64,000 bases of DNA, taken from Pseudomonas frederiksbergensis. Lineage in GTDB: Bacteria; Pseudomonadota; Gammaproteobacteria; Pseudomonadales; Pseudomonadaceae. Positions 35,315-43,828 of this stretch are shown one piece after another. A program made the translations under genes and the position numbers. Position 1 is the first letter of the stretch; each line of letters begins with the position of its first letter. The notes under the pieces were generated by a model. The model searched no databases. It saw only the letters and a program-made list of their open reading frames with translations, and was not told where the DNA came from. The stretch is taken from NCBI RefSeq assembly GCF_017114915.1, contig NZ_JAAUOE010000002.1:247109-311108 (forward strand). The letters are read 5' to 3'.

Positions 35315-35904
35315 GTCAGTACCTCCTCGGCCAGCAGCCGACGCAGTTTTTGCTGGGCGTAGCGCAAGCGGCTTTTAACGGTTTCCAGCGGGGTTTCGGT
35401 GAGGGTGGCGATCTGCGGCAGGTCGAGGTCGCCGTGGGCGCGCAGCAGGAACACTTCGCGCTGGTCGGCGGGCAGGGTTTGCAGGGCGGTTTCGAGGCGT
35501 TGACCGTCGCGGCTCAGGCTCAGCAGTTGTTCGGGGTCGGCGGCGTCATCGATGACGGCGTGTGATTGCTCGTCATAGCTGTCGTGCAAGGGGTTGTGGA
35601 TGCCGTGTTTGCGCCAGTGATCGATCAGGCGGTTGCGGGCAATCTGGTAGAGCCAGGTACGAAAGTTCGCCCGGCCTTGTGGCTGACTGGCGCTGCGGAT
35701 CAGGCTCAGCCAGGTTTCCTGATACACCTCTTCGGCCAGTTCGGGTTTGCCGCTGAGGCCGAGGAGGAATCGATACAGGCCCTGGCGGTGGCGGGCGTAC
35801 AAAACTTCGAACGCTGCCCCCTCGCCAGAGCGATAACGCGCCAGCAGCGATTCATCGCTGCCGGCGCCGGAGCTGATTGCTGGATCGGACATGTCAGCTT
35901 TCAC
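35311..35904 (-). CDS. ECF-type RNA polymerase sigma factor
   Basis: 197 residues from a GTG at 35904 overlapping the upstream VWA gene stop (GTGA); an ATG four codons later is also possible. Sigma region 2 (AFEVLYARHRQGLYRFLLGLSGKPELAEEVYQETWLSLIR, about 33-72, and ANFRTWLYQIARNRLIDHWR) and region 4 (LPADQREVFLLRAHGDLDLPQIATLTETPLETVKSRLRYAQQKLRRLL, about 145-192) are complete. The neighbour downstream is its probable anti-sigma. The regulon is unknown; autoregulation of the operon is likely. Confidence 0.9.
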   Translation of the reverse strand: MKADMSDPAISSGAGSDESLLARYRSGEGAAFEVLYARHRQGLYRFLLGLSGKPELAEEVYQETWLSLIRSASQPQGRANFRTWLYQIARNRLIDHWRKHGIHNPLHDSYDEQSHAVIDDAADPEQLLSLSRDGQRLETALQTLPADQREVFLLRAHGDLDLPQIATLTETPLETVKSRLRYAQQKLRRLLAEEVLT

Positions 35905-37622
35905 TCTATCCGGTTGTCGTTGGGCGGTTGATTCGAGGCGGTGGAGGTTCGCAGGCTCTGCGCCAATTCCACCAATTGCACGAACTCAGCGCGCAGGCCG
36001 AACTGATCGTCCCCCCGTGCGCCACGGGCCAAGGCTTCTGTGTCTTTCAGGCTGAAATCACCGGTGTAACGTCCGTCCTTGAGCTGCTGGGAAAACGCGG
36101 CGACGGCGGCGGCAAAGCGTAGATCATCGCTGGCGGCCGAGAGTTTGCCGGCGTCACCCTTCAGTATTGGCCGCTCGATCAAGCGACTGTTCCCACCTTC
36201 CGGCAACTGATAACGCACCCGCAGCATCGCCATTTCTCCGTTTTTTGCGGAAACATCGGCCGCCGATTTGCCATAGCGCAAGGGTTCCAGCCAGCCCTTC
36301 TCGCCCTTGGGCACAATTTCGTACAGCGCCGTCACTGTATGCCCTGCGCCGATTTCTCCGGCGTCGACTTTGTCGTTGCTGAAATCCTCACGCTTCAAGG
36401 CACGATTCTCATAACCCAACAGCCGATATTCACTGACCTGCGCCGGGTTGAACTCCACCTGCAGCTTCACGTTTTTCGCTACTACTGCGAGGGTTGAGCC
36501 GAGTTGATCCACCAGCACTTTGCGCGCCTCACGCAGGTTGTCGATGTAGGCGTAGTTGCCATCGCCGGCGTCGGCCAGTTGCTCCATCAGGTGTTCATTG
36601 TAGTTATCCACACCAAACCCCAGGGTGGTCAGGGACACGCCGGTCTTGCGTTTATCCACAGCCATTTGCTTGAGGCTGTCGAAGTCGCTGATGCCGACGT
36701 TGAAGTCACCGTCGGTGGCCAGCAGGATGCGGTTGATGCCTTTGGGGATGAACGCCTGCTGCGCCATTTGATAAGCCAGTTCGATACCCGATGCGCCGGC
36801 GGTCGAGCCGCCTGCGGTCAATTGATCGATGGCGGTACGAATTTTCGCTTTTTCCCGTCCGGAAGTCGGCTCCAGCACCACGCGGGATTGTCCGGCGTAG
36901 ACCACCAGCGAAACCCGGTCCTGCTCGCGCAGTTGATCGACCAGCAATTTCAGCGTGCTTTTGACCATGGGCAAGCCTTCGCGACGGTCCATGGAGCCGG
37001 ACACGTCCACCAAAAACACCAGGTTCGCCGGGGCCAGCTCCGCCACTGCGCGATCAGACGCTTTGATGCCGATGCGCAGCAATCGGGTATGCGGGTTCCA
37101 GGGTGACGGCGCCAGCTCGGTGGTCACGCCGAATGGCGAACCGTCGGTGGGCAAGGCGTAATCGTAGGGGAAGTAATTGACCATTTCTTCCAGGCGCACC
37201 GCTCCTTCCGGCGGCAAACGCCCCTGATTGAGCAAGCGGCGGACATTGGCGTAAGCGCCGGTATCGACATCGGCGCTGAAAGTCGAGACCGGCGCCTCGG
37301 CCACGCTGTGAATCGGGTTATCGGCCAGCGTTTGATATTGCTCGCGCTGCTCATCCCGATAGCCCTGTGGATAAGCCTCCCCGGCCGGCATTGGCGCGAA
37401 AGCGACCGACGGCGCCGGTCGCGCGCTGTGCTTGGCCATCGCAGAGTCAGCCATGACGGCTTCGCGACGCACCAGCGCTTCTGTTTTCGGTTCACTTTGA
37501 GCCGGCGGCGCCACCACTGCCGAGTCGGGTGAGGATGATGCGCCGCAACCGGCAATGGCCAGCAGCAACCCGGCGGCGAAACCCTGGGCGGCCGGGCGGA
37601 GGACATGCAGAGGGAGGGACAT
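35901..37622 (-). CDS. VWA-domain lipoprotein (YfbK-like)
   Basis: 573 residues. The signal peptide ends at the lipobox LAIAGC (Cys26). The middle has the YfbK-family region (VSTFSADVDTGAYANVRRLLNQG, YFPYDY) and a von Willebrand A domain whose metal site DVSGSM (about residue 205) is intact with the later Thr and Asp loops (LLATDGDFNVG). A YfbK-type C-terminal domain follows. Being a lipoprotein it should sit at the outer or inner membrane facing the periplasm. It leads a three-gene, 4-base-overlap operon with an ECF sigma and anti-sigma, which suggests it is sensor, target or scaffold of that envelope circuit. Confidence 0.85.
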   Translation of the reverse strand: MSLPLHVLRPAAQGFAAGLLLAIAGCGASSSPDSAVVAPPAQSEPKTEALVRREAVMADSAMAKHSARPAPSVAFAPMPAGEAYPQGYRDEQREQYQTLADNPIHSVAEAPVSTFSADVDTGAYANVRRLLNQGRLPPEGAVRLEEMVNYFPYDYALPTDGSPFGVTTELAPSPWNPHTRLLRIGIKASDRAVAELAPANLVFLVDVSGSMDRREGLPMVKSTLKLLVDQLREQDRVSLVVYAGQSRVVLEPTSGREKAKIRTAIDQLTAGGSTAGASGIELAYQMAQQAFIPKGINRILLATDGDFNVGISDFDSLKQMAVDKRKTGVSLTTLGFGVDNYNEHLMEQLADAGDGNYAYIDNLREARKVLVDQLGSTLAVVAKNVKLQVEFNPAQVSEYRLLGYENRALKREDFSNDKVDAGEIGAGHTVTALYEIVPKGEKGWLEPLRYGKSAADVSAKNGEMAMLRVRYQLPEGGNSRLIERPILKGDAGKLSAASDDLRFAAAVAAFSQQLKDGRYTGDFSLKDTEALARGARGDDQFGLRAEFVQLVELAQSLRTSTASNQPPNDNRIE

Positions 37623-37710
37623 GGGGGCTGACCTCAGGAGGAAATTGACTCATTCATCCTCTGAGACGGACAGCCCGCCGGGTTCGGGTTAACTCACCGG
37701 AAAAAAATCT

Positions 37711-38271
37711 TCAGCGGTGATAACGCCGCACCACGCTGCTGTTTTTCAGCACATGGCCTTTGATCTGTTCCAGCAGCTGCGCGCGGGTCAGGCCGGCGGG
37801 CAAAGCGTCTGGCGCCAGGTCCAGGGCGTAGAGCTGGATGATGTAGTGGTGGGAGCTGTCGCCGACGGGCGGGCAAGGACCGATGTAGCCGGTGGTGCCT
37901 TTGATGTTGGTGCCGCCTACGCCTTCGAAGGCGGATTTGGCGCCGACGCCGGCCGGGATCTGCCGTGTCGTGGCCTTGATGCCATAACGAATCCAGTGAT
38001 CGACGCCCTGGCCTTTCTGGCCGTCCGGGTCGTGCATGACGATGGCGTAGCTGAGGGTGCCCGGGGGGCCGGCGTTCCAGCTCAGGGCCGGAGACTGATT
38101 CTTGCCGCCGCAACCGCTGGCATCGCTGGCCTGTGCCGACGTGAACAGCCGATTGTCCGAAACACCGGGAATGCTGAGGGTGAAACGCTCCTGGGCCTGC
38201 GCCGGCAACTGCACGCAAAAGGCGACTGCAACGGCCGCCAGCCAAGGGTTCAAAGAGGTCAATCGGGTCAT
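37711..38271 (-). CDS. YbhB/YbcL-family PEBP-like periplasmic protein
   Basis: 186 residues from the ATG at 38271; a Sec signal peptide (WLAAVAVAFCVQLPAQA) follows directly, which fixes the start. The PEBP core is complete: SPALSWNAGPPGTLSYAIVMHDPD, GVDHWIRYGI and GPCPPVGDSSHHYIIQLYALD. The family binds phospholipid head groups or small ligands in eukaryotes; the bacterial role is unknown. It is monocistronic and divergent from the Rieske/FAD gene. Confidence 0.88.
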   Translation of the reverse strand: MTRLTSLNPWLAAVAVAFCVQLPAQAQERFTLSIPGVSDNRLFTSAQASDASGCGGKNQSPALSWNAGPPGTLSYAIVMHDPDGQKGQGVDHWIRYGIKATTRQIPAGVGAKSAFEGVGGTNIKGTTGYIGPCPPVGDSSHHYIIQLYALDLAPDALPAGLTRAQLLEQIKGHVLKNSSVVRRYHR

Positions 38272-38411
38272 ACCGGAGCACCTTGTGCGGGGTGGGGCCG
38301 TCGTCGGCTGGCAAACTATAGCCGGACCGTTCGTGCGGTGGCAGCGGCAATTGGCTGAACCTCGGAATAAGCGCCAAACTCCTAATTGAAACACCTGTCT
38401 GGAGATCGATC

Positions 38412-39941
38412 ATGGCACTGCACCGCGTCGCCCGTTTCGCCGATGTGCCCCACGACCGTGGCCTTGAAGTCCGGATCGACAAGACGAAAATCGTCTTGCT
38501 GCGGGTGGGTGATCAATTGCGCGCCTATCAGGGCAGATGTCCCCACGCCGGCGCCCCTTTGGCCAAAGGTGCGCTGTGTGAGGGACGGCTGATCTGCCCG
38601 TGGCACAAGGCGGCTTACCGGCTCGAAGACGGCGCGTTGTGCGAGCCGCCATCCCTGGACAGTCTGCGGCGCTACCCACTGGAAATCCGCGACGATGAGG
38701 TCTGGGTCGACGACCAGCCGATGCCCACTCCCAGCACCCCGCCGGCGGACGATCAGCGAACCTTTGTGATCATCGGAGCCGGTGCCGCCGGTACGGCCTG
38801 CGCCGCTGCGCTGCGGGAGAAAGGCTTCGGCGGCCGGGTGTTGCTGATCGACCGTGAGCCCGAGGCCGGTTACGACCGTACGGCATTGAGCAAATTCGTG
38901 ATTGCCGGAGAGATGCCGCCGGACGAAGTGCCGCTGCTGCGCGATGAAGATTTTTATCGCGACCAGCGCATTGAACGGATAAACAGCGATGTGTTGGGCC
39001 TGGATGCACCGAGCCGGACCCTACGCCTGGCCGATGGCCAATCGCTGAACTATGACGCCGCCGTGATCGCCACCGGCGGCATACCCAAATCCCTGTCGCT
39101 GCCCGGCGCCGATCTGCCGCAGGTATTCGTGCTGCGCTCGATAGCGCAGGCGCAGCAGATTCTGAGTGCCGCGAAACCCGGTCAACGGGCAGTGATCGTC
39201 GGCAACAGCTTTATTGGTCTGGAATCCGCTTCATCCCTGCGTCAGTACGGCCTCGATGTCACCGTCCTGGCCCGCCACGCCATCCCTTTCGCGGCGCAAT
39301 TCGGTGATGCCGTCGGCAAGGCGATTCGAGCCCTGCACGAAGCCAACGGCGTGGTATTTCATACCGATGGCGAAGTCGCGAAGATCGAAGGTGCAGGCAA
39401 GGTCGAAGCGGTGCTGTTGGACAACGGCCAGCGCTTGCCCGCGGATCTGGTGCTGGTCGGGATTGGCGTCACCCCGGCGACCACCCCGTTTACCGATCTG
39501 CCGCAGGAAAAAGATCAGTCATTGAAGGTCGACGGTGGAATGCGCGTGACCGACGGGCTCTGGGCCGTCGGCGACATCGCGACCTTCCCCCTCAACGGTC
39601 AGCCGCAACGGATCGAACACTGGCGCCTGGCTCAGCAACAGGCGCGAATTGCGGCGGCGAATATGCTCGGCGGCGACGAACGCTACCTCGACGTGCCGTA
39701 TTTCTGGACCTGGCACTTCGGTAAAAACTACGACTACCTCGGACACGCCGAGGCCTGGGACGAGGTTGAATTCAAAGGCGACCCTGACCATCCACCGTTT
39801 ATCGGCCTGTTCGGCAAGAACGGCGTGGTGGCAGCGGCCGTGGCCTGCGATCAGGAGCGGGCCATGGCGATGCTCGCCGAACGGATGAAACAACCGCTGT
39901 CGGTGGACGAGGCGTGGCGGCTGATTCGGGATTTTGGCTAG
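38412..39941 (+). CDS. Rieske-FAD pyridine nucleotide oxidoreductase (AIFM3-like)
   Basis: 509 residues. An N-terminal Rieske [2Fe-2S] domain has ligands Cys43-His45 (CPHAG) and Cys62-His65 (CPWHK). It is fused to a FAD/NAD(P)H reductase with FAD site VIIGAGAAGTACAAAL (about 117), NAD site AVIVGNSFIGLESASSL (about 260) and second FAD motif GLWAVGDIATFP (about 380). The C-terminal reductase domain follows. This is the layout of apoptosis-inducing-factor-3-like and ferredoxin-reductase proteins, in which NAD(P)H electrons pass through FAD to the Rieske centre. The partner oxygenase, if any, is not here. The stop overlaps the convergent pgaD stop. Confidence 0.9.
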   Translation: MALHRVARFADVPHDRGLEVRIDKTKIVLLRVGDQLRAYQGRCPHAGAPLAKGALCEGRLICPWHKAAYRLEDGALCEPPSLDSLRRYPLEIRDDEVWVDDQPMPTPSTPPADDQRTFVIIGAGAAGTACAAALREKGFGGRVLLIDREPEAGYDRTALSKFVIAGEMPPDEVPLLRDEDFYRDQRIERINSDVLGLDAPSRTLRLADGQSLNYDAAVIATGGIPKSLSLPGADLPQVFVLRSIAQAQQILSAAKPGQRAVIVGNSFIGLESASSLRQYGLDVTVLARHAIPFAAQFGDAVGKAIRALHEANGVVFHTDGEVAKIEGAGKVEAVLLDNGQRLPADLVLVGIGVTPATTPFTDLPQEKDQSLKVDGGMRVTDGLWAVGDIATFPLNGQPQRIEHWRLAQQQARIAAANMLGGDERYLDVPYFWTWHFGKNYDYLGHAEAWDEVEFKGDPDHPPFIGLFGKNGVVAAAVACDQERAMAMLAERMKQPLSVDEAWRLIRDFG

Positions 39942-40465
39942 ACGTGGCTCATCGGCTCCCGATTGTCGTCATCTTCGGCCGGCAGGCGAATCACGAACGG
40001 ATGCTCCAGCGGCGCCAAGGGCGGTGGTAGCTCGGCCGGGTCGACGGGGAAGAGGTGCGTAATGACATGACTCACGTCGCCATCCTGATTGTTGTGAATG
40101 GTCATCGAGCCGGGTTTGCGCAGCTTTTCCAGACGATCACCGGTCAGCTTGAAGCTTTTGCTCAGCCCCTGATCGTCCACCACCGGCGCCGGCAAACGGC
40201 GCTGGGCGAAGCGCTTGCTTTTGCGCTGTTGATAACGCGCCCAGCCAATCAGGATCACCGCGTTCAACAGCGCCACCCACAGGTAAATCTGCAACGTGCC
40301 GAGGGCGTCGAAAAACGATGCATCGATGCGCGGGCCATCATGGGTATCGATCAACGACCACACACCCTGCGCCAGCAAATACAGCAGCCCGATCCACGCC
40401 AGTACGGTGAAGAAAACGTCGATCACGACCAGAAAGGGCCGTTGCCGGGTTCTGATGATTTTCAT
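39938..40465 (-). CDS. pgaD: PNAG synthase accessory protein PgaD
   Basis: 175 residues with two membrane helices (about 12-32 and 58-78) and a charged cytoplasmic tail. The N-terminal [28 protein letters not shown] is typical of PgaD. It forms the inner-membrane synthase with PgaC, and in E. coli both bind c-di-GMP to switch synthesis on. The pgaC stop overlaps its start by 4 bases. The tail is longer than in E. coli and Pro/Asp rich. The gene ends 4 bases inside the convergent Rieske/FAD gene. Confidence 0.9.
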   Translation of the reverse strand: MKIIRTRQRPFLVVIDVFFTVLAWIGLLYLLAQGVWSLIDTHDGPRIDASFFDALGTLQIYLWVALLNAVILIGWARYQQRKSKRFAQRRLPAPVVDDQGLSKSFKLTGDRLEKLRKPGSMTIHNNQDGDVSHVITHLFPVDPAELPPPLAPLEHPFVIRLPAEDDDNREPMSHV

Positions 40466-41817
40466 TTGATGACCTCCTCTTCATCGTCATCCAGCGGCCT
40501 GATGCCCCGGTCCGGACTGACCCAGCGCGCACGCTTCTGATGTCGGCCGAACAGCACTTTGGGGAAGCTGACCAGGGTGGTGAGCAGGCTGATGAGCCAG
40601 AACACCAACGGATACCAGACCACCCAGAACATGGTCTTGCCCAGTCCCTTTTCGTAACGGCGGTCGATCAGGATACTGACGGCGAATTGCACCAGGCAGA
40701 CCACCGCCAACAGCAGCCCGGTAAAGGCCGGTGGCATCAGATGATCGACGGCAATGGCGGGCGGCATGTCGACGAATTTGCCAACGCCCCAGAAGATCAC
40801 CGACAGCAAGAAGGTGAAGGCCCAACCGGTGGACAGGCAGTATTCGAACAGCAGCGGCCACAGGTAACGATGGCGGTATTGCCAGATGCCACGGATGTTC
40901 TTGAACAGCACCTCGGCGCCGCCCTGGGCCCAGCGCAGACGCTGCTTCCACAGGCCACCGAGGGTTTCTGGCATGAGGATCCAGCATAATGCGCGGGGCT
41001 CGTAGAAAATGCTCCAGTGATCCAGTTGCAGCTTCCAGCTGATGTCGATGTCTTCGGTGATCATGTCCGGGCTCCAGTAGCCGACCCGGTTCAGGGCCGT
41101 GCGACGGAAGGCGACGATTACCCCGGAGACGGTAAAGATCCGCCCGAACACCCGCTGGGTGCGTTTGATCAGGCCGATGATCGACGAGAACTCGCCGACC
41201 TGCACGCGGCCGATCAGGGTCGAACGGGTACGGACGCGCGGGTTGCCGGTCACGGCGCCCAGACGCGCATTGTCGAGCATCGGCGCCACCAGATACGCCG
41301 CGGTGTTCGGTGCCAGCAGCGCGTCACCGTCGATGCACACCAGGTATTCGCTGCGCGCCGCGATGGCGCCCATGCGCAGGGCCACGGCCTTGCCCTGGTT
41401 TTCCGCCAGATGCAGCACCCGCAAACGCGGATCCTGCGCCGCTAGCGCGTCGAGTACTGCGGCGGTGTTGTCCTTGGAGCCGTCGTTGATCGCGATCACT
41501 TCGATGTTCGGGTAATGCTGGGCCAGCGCCGCGTGGATGGTGTCGGCGGCGTTGTCGCCTTCGTTGTAGCAAGGGATCAGGATCGAGATCAGCGGTTCAC
41601 CGGCCAGCGGTGGCGGCAAGGTGTCGATCCGCCACGGCCAGTGGCGCTCCCAGTGCAGCCAGAAATACAGGCCGCCGGCGATCCACAGCCCCGACATGAA
41701 CAGTGGATAGAAGAACACGAAGTCCATCAGGAATTGCCCGGTGAGCAGAAAGATCAGCCCGAGGGGAACCCCCAGGACGATCGCCAGAACCAATAGGGCC
41801 AGAAGTCTGTCCAGCAT
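40462..41817 (-). CDS. pgaC: Poly-beta-1,6-N-acetylglucosamine synthase PgaC
   Basis: 451 residues, a family-2 glycosyltransferase. Two N-terminal membrane helices (about 5-55) precede the catalytic domain with Asp112 (INDGS), DGD at 163-165, TED (about 255) and QRLRW (about 292-296), matching the conserved residues of E. coli PgaC; three helices follow (about 325-430). It polymerises UDP-GlcNAc into the biofilm polysaccharide PNAG and threads it across the inner membrane. It starts 1 base after the pgaB stop. Confidence 0.95.
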   Translation of the reverse strand: MLDRLLALLVLAIVLGVPLGLIFLLTGQFLMDFVFFYPLFMSGLWIAGGLYFWLHWERHWPWRIDTLPPPLAGEPLISILIPCYNEGDNAADTIHAALAQHYPNIEVIAINDGSKDNTAAVLDALAAQDPRLRVLHLAENQGKAVALRMGAIAARSEYLVCIDGDALLAPNTAAYLVAPMLDNARLGAVTGNPRVRTRSTLIGRVQVGEFSSIIGLIKRTQRVFGRIFTVSGVIVAFRRTALNRVGYWSPDMITEDIDISWKLQLDHWSIFYEPRALCWILMPETLGGLWKQRLRWAQGGAEVLFKNIRGIWQYRHRYLWPLLFEYCLSTGWAFTFLLSVIFWGVGKFVDMPPAIAVDHLMPPAFTGLLLAVVCLVQFAVSILIDRRYEKGLGKTMFWVVWYPLVFWLISLLTTLVSFPKVLFGRHQKRARWVSPDRGIRPLDDDEEEVIK

Positions 41818-41818
41818 G

Positions 41819-43822
41819 TTATGGATTCCACTTGTTGGAGAGCGCGGGCCGCACGGTTTTCAGGTCCGGCTGGTTTTCGAGAAAGTCGTCCGGGTAGTAG
41901 CCGAAACTGGTGGCGCCCTGGCGCTTGAGGCGGCCCATCCAGTCGGCCAACTGCTCGCCGTTAATGGCGGCGTCGGATTTTTTCGTCCAGTCTCGGGCCT
42001 GCAATTCGAACACCGTGCGATCGAGTGCGCCGGGACGGGATTTGACCGTCGCCACCAGCGCTTCGAGCCAGGGGCCGGATTGCTGACGGCTCTGTTTTTC
42101 CATCAGCGGCATGGCCATCGGCGCCGTCCAGTCGTAGGCGCCCAGGAAGTCGTCGAGGTTCTGCGCGAACCAGGCTTCGCTCTCGGGGTTGAGCATCGGC
42201 TCGGCGAACATATTGCGCGCCGTGCGCACTTGCGGACCGCGAATGGCGCGGACCTTGGCGGTCAACTCGTGAGTGAAGTCGATCAGGTAGCGACTCTTGA
42301 AGCGCGTCCAGCGTTGCAAGGTGGCCGGGGCGTCGCGCAGGGCGGCAATCGAACCGGGCAGACCGTTGGCGGCATAGACTTTGAGCGCTTCGGGGCCGGC
42401 GTCTTCGAAGTCCGACAGCACCGCGTCATCGTGATAGAGGACGCCGTCGACCGAGGTCAGGCGCGCCATGTCTTCGTAGATTTCACCGATGATGCGCCGC
42501 ACGTTCGGATCGAACGGTGACAAGCGCTTGTACTGGTCGGGATCGACCGACGTGGTACCGGTTTTCGGGTCCCAACGGGTGACTCGCGGCAGCTTCGAAT
42601 CCAGGGCAAAACTTAACACCGGCATCCAGGCATAGACTTTGACGTGAGCCCGAGTACGCAACTGCCAGGCCACGCGGTCAAAGAGGTCGGCACGCATCGG
42701 CAGGTGGCGGTTGGGGAAGTACAGCGAATGCACCAGGCCATCGCCCGCTGGGTCGGCGAAAGCTTGCAGGAACACCGTGCTGGGGCCCATATCGGCCATG
42801 CGCTGGATCAGTTTGCCGAGGTTGATTTCCTGTTGGGCCGGGTCCGGGTCGTAGACGTTGTCCAGGTCCACATGCACCACGCGCATCGGCGATTGGGACT
42901 GCACCGCGACGATGCTGTTGGCGAAGTGGGCGCCATCCGGGTCCGAGGCCACCAGAAAACGCGGGCCGCTCATCAGGTTGTCGAGGGCATCGAGGCCGTC
43001 GTCCAGGGTCAGGGCCATCTGATAACCCTGGTCGTTGATCACTTGCAACGAGGTGCCATCCGCCGCGCCGTACGGCCAGACCCAGACACGCGGCTTGTAA
43101 CCGGTGGCCTTGCGGATCTTCTCCGAGATGGCCGCCACGTCGGCGCGCATCCTGGCCTGGAATTGGGCTTCGGTTTCGTAGCGCCCGGTCGCGGCGTCAT
43201 AGCGCCGGGTCGCGGCCGCCGGCTGCAGGTTGCCTTGCGGGTTGGCCAGCACACCTTTATGGCTGGCGTCGGTGTGGGCGGCGATTTCCACCAGGCCGGA
43301 TCGGGAAATCTCGCGGATCTGCTCCCAGGTCAGGAAGTCCGAACGCTTGCGCGGTGTACCGGCGAAATCCACCGGCTGGTTCAGCGGCGTATCAATCCAT
43401 ACCCCGACCGGCGCCAGCAAGGCGGGCCAGTTATAGGCGCGCAGCACCGGCATTACGCGGGTGTAGAAGCTCGAATAACCGTCGTCGAAACTCAGCAGGA
43501 TCGCCCGTGGCGGCAAGTCAGGGCCGCCATTGCGAGCGGCGATGATCTGATCAACGGTGACCGGTTTGTAGTTGTTCTCCCGCAGCCACGCCAGTTGCTC
43601 GATCAGACGCTCGGTGTGCACGGCCACCACCGCCTGATCGGGGTCGAGGTCTTCGACATCGTGGTAAGCGATCCCCAACACATGGTTTTTCGGCCACGGC
43701 TTTTCATTGGCCGACACCGGGCGTTCGGACGGCGGTGCAAAGGTCGGGGCTTGCTGGGCACAGGCGCTGATCAACAGCACTCCCAGCAGAAGGATGAATC
43801 GCGAAATAAAAGGCATCTTCAA
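41819..43822 (-). CDS. pgaB: PNAG N-deacetylase/hydrolase lipoprotein PgaB
   Basis: 667 residues. The signal peptide ends at the lipobox LISAC, so it is an outer-membrane lipoprotein facing the periplasm. The polysaccharide-deacetylase domain has Asp113-Asp114 in LSFDDG and the metal pair His183/His188 (AHTDASH), agreeing with E. coli Asp115/His184/His189. The C-terminal domain (about 310-640, [34 protein letters not shown]) is the GHL13 glycosyl-hydrolase-like part that binds and cleaves dePNAG. Partial deacetylation is needed for export through PgaA. Confidence 0.94.
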   Translation of the reverse strand: MKMPFISRFILLLGVLLISACAQQAPTFAPPSERPVSANEKPWPKNHVLGIAYHDVEDLDPDQAVVAVHTERLIEQLAWLRENNYKPVTVDQIIAARNGGPDLPPRAILLSFDDGYSSFYTRVMPVLRAYNWPALLAPVGVWIDTPLNQPVDFAGTPRKRSDFLTWEQIREISRSGLVEIAAHTDASHKGVLANPQGNLQPAAATRRYDAATGRYETEAQFQARMRADVAAISEKIRKATGYKPRVWVWPYGAADGTSLQVINDQGYQMALTLDDGLDALDNLMSGPRFLVASDPDGAHFANSIVAVQSQSPMRVVHVDLDNVYDPDPAQQEINLGKLIQRMADMGPSTVFLQAFADPAGDGLVHSLYFPNRHLPMRADLFDRVAWQLRTRAHVKVYAWMPVLSFALDSKLPRVTRWDPKTGTTSVDPDQYKRLSPFDPNVRRIIGEIYEDMARLTSVDGVLYHDDAVLSDFEDAGPEALKVYAANGLPGSIAALRDAPATLQRWTRFKSRYLIDFTHELTAKVRAIRGPQVRTARNMFAEPMLNPESEAWFAQNLDDFLGAYDWTAPMAMPLMEKQSRQQSGPWLEALVATVKSRPGALDRTVFELQARDWTKKSDAAINGEQLADWMGRLKRQGATSFGYYPDDFLENQPDLKTVRPALSNKWNP

Positions 43823-43828
43823 ACTCTT

